DNA of 38,550 nucleotides from Candidatus Saccharimonadota bacterium (lineage in GTDB: Bacteria; Patescibacteriota; Saccharimonadia; Saccharimonadales; Saccharimonadaceae). This document shows, one piece after another, positions 38,375 through 38,550 of this stretch. The DNA lies in assembly GCA_017432365.1 (NCBI GenBank), contig JAFRJG010000008.1:1-38550 (forward strand). Reading direction: 5' to 3'. The notes under the pieces were generated by a model that did no database searches, was not told where the DNA came from, and saw only the letters and a program-made list of their open reading frames with translations. How positions within the stretch are numbered: position 1 is the stretch's first letter; each line of letters begins with the position of its first letter. A program made the position numbers and the translations under genes.

Positions 38375-38533
38375 AGTCTAGGGAGACAGAGGTGAGTTAT
38401 CGCTTAACGATTCCTTAGAATCAGTAGATTAACAGTTTAGTTGTGCAATTTCGCTATTTTTATAATAGCAATCATCGTCAGTTGATTTTATAGTTGAGTT
38501 TATGCTGAGTTTTTAACTTGGCGTTCAATTTCT
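38375..38533 (+). other. rRNA operon leader
   Basis: About 159 nt between the predicted start and 16S rRNA. It holds GATTC/GAATC around CTTA near 38409-38423 and GCTATT/AATAGC (38453-38458/38464-38469). A TATAAT at 38461-38466 lies in the second hairpin and has no good -35. The leader half of the 16S processing helix must be here, but its partner lies outside the window. Confidence 0.6.
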
Positions 38534-38550
38534 TTAATGGAGAGTTTGAT
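38534..38550 (+). rRNA. rrs: 16S ribosomal RNA, first bases (partial)
   Basis: The window ends in GGAGAGTTTGAT, the universal 5' end of 16S rRNA (AGAGTTTGAT is E. coli position 8 onward). The start is set by that numbering. Confidence 0.9.

Noticed and set aside
38461-38466. Second rRNA promoter P2
   Set aside because: TATAAT is present but there is no -35 at 16-18 bp and the box is part of a hairpin.

Overview
The window looks like a chromosomal segment of a Candidate Phyla Radiation bacterium, most probably Ca. Saccharibacteria (TM7). This rests on compact aminoacyl-tRNA synthetases, short intergenic gaps, a type IV pilus locus without biosynthesis genes, a coupling-protein-like ATPase next to gyrB-gyrA, and short or degenerate versions of common enzymes. 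The genetic code appears standard, because TGA is used as a stop. No phage, insertion sequence or CRISPR array was found. The + strand is G-rich throughout, including across minus-strand genes, as expected for a leading strand.

Layout. Positions 1-1.75 kb hold the end of ssb, then rpsR, efp and an S4-less TlyA-like methyltransferase. Positions 1.77-10.4 kb hold a type IV pilus cluster: pilM, pilN, pilO-like, an EF-hand-bearing membrane protein, pilB, pilT, pilC and pilD; no pilin gene is visible. A Xer recombinase (minus) and ndk follow. Positions 12-14.1 kb contain four minus-strand tRNAs, a SurA_N-like membrane protein and a DUF5684-like membrane protein. Positions 14.2-20.2 kb hold a processive family 2 glycosyltransferase, proS, greA, a DUF2974-like hydrolase, dut and a short FNT channel. 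Positions 20.2-26.1 kb hold tRNA-Val, thrS, miaA, a winged-helix protein, a degenerate MBL-fold protein, an M50 protease, a structured leader RNA, a NUDIX-RNase HI fusion and rnpB. Positions 26.1-29.1 kb are minus strand: infC-rpmI-rplT-rpmB and comM. Positions 29.2-30.4 kb are an RNA-rich intergenic region with tmRNA, a candidate minus-strand sRNA and a candidate large structured ncRNA. Positions 30.4-38.3 kb hold two small genes, the VirD4/TraD-like ATPase, gyrB and gyrA. The window ends in the first bases of 16S rRNA behind a strong promoter.

Systems. The pilus motor set (PilB extension, PilT retraction, PilC platform, PilD peptidase) together with comM suggests surface motility or attachment and DNA uptake, as known for epibiotic Saccharibacteria. 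Translation genes dominate the rest.

The most interesting signals are non-coding. (1) A three-copy 3'-UTR element changes its helix sequences compensatorily between copies. (2) An about 335-nt highly structured RNA at 30.0-30.35 kb has a promoter resembling the rRNA promoter. (3) An about 110-nt sRNA has consensus promoter, 5' hairpin and terminator. (4) The NUDIX-RNase H leader can sequester its ribosome site by a 9-bp helix that competes with another hairpin. (5) Many genes have an extended -10 box placed so that transcription would start on, or within two bases of, the start codon, implying widespread leaderless mRNAs.
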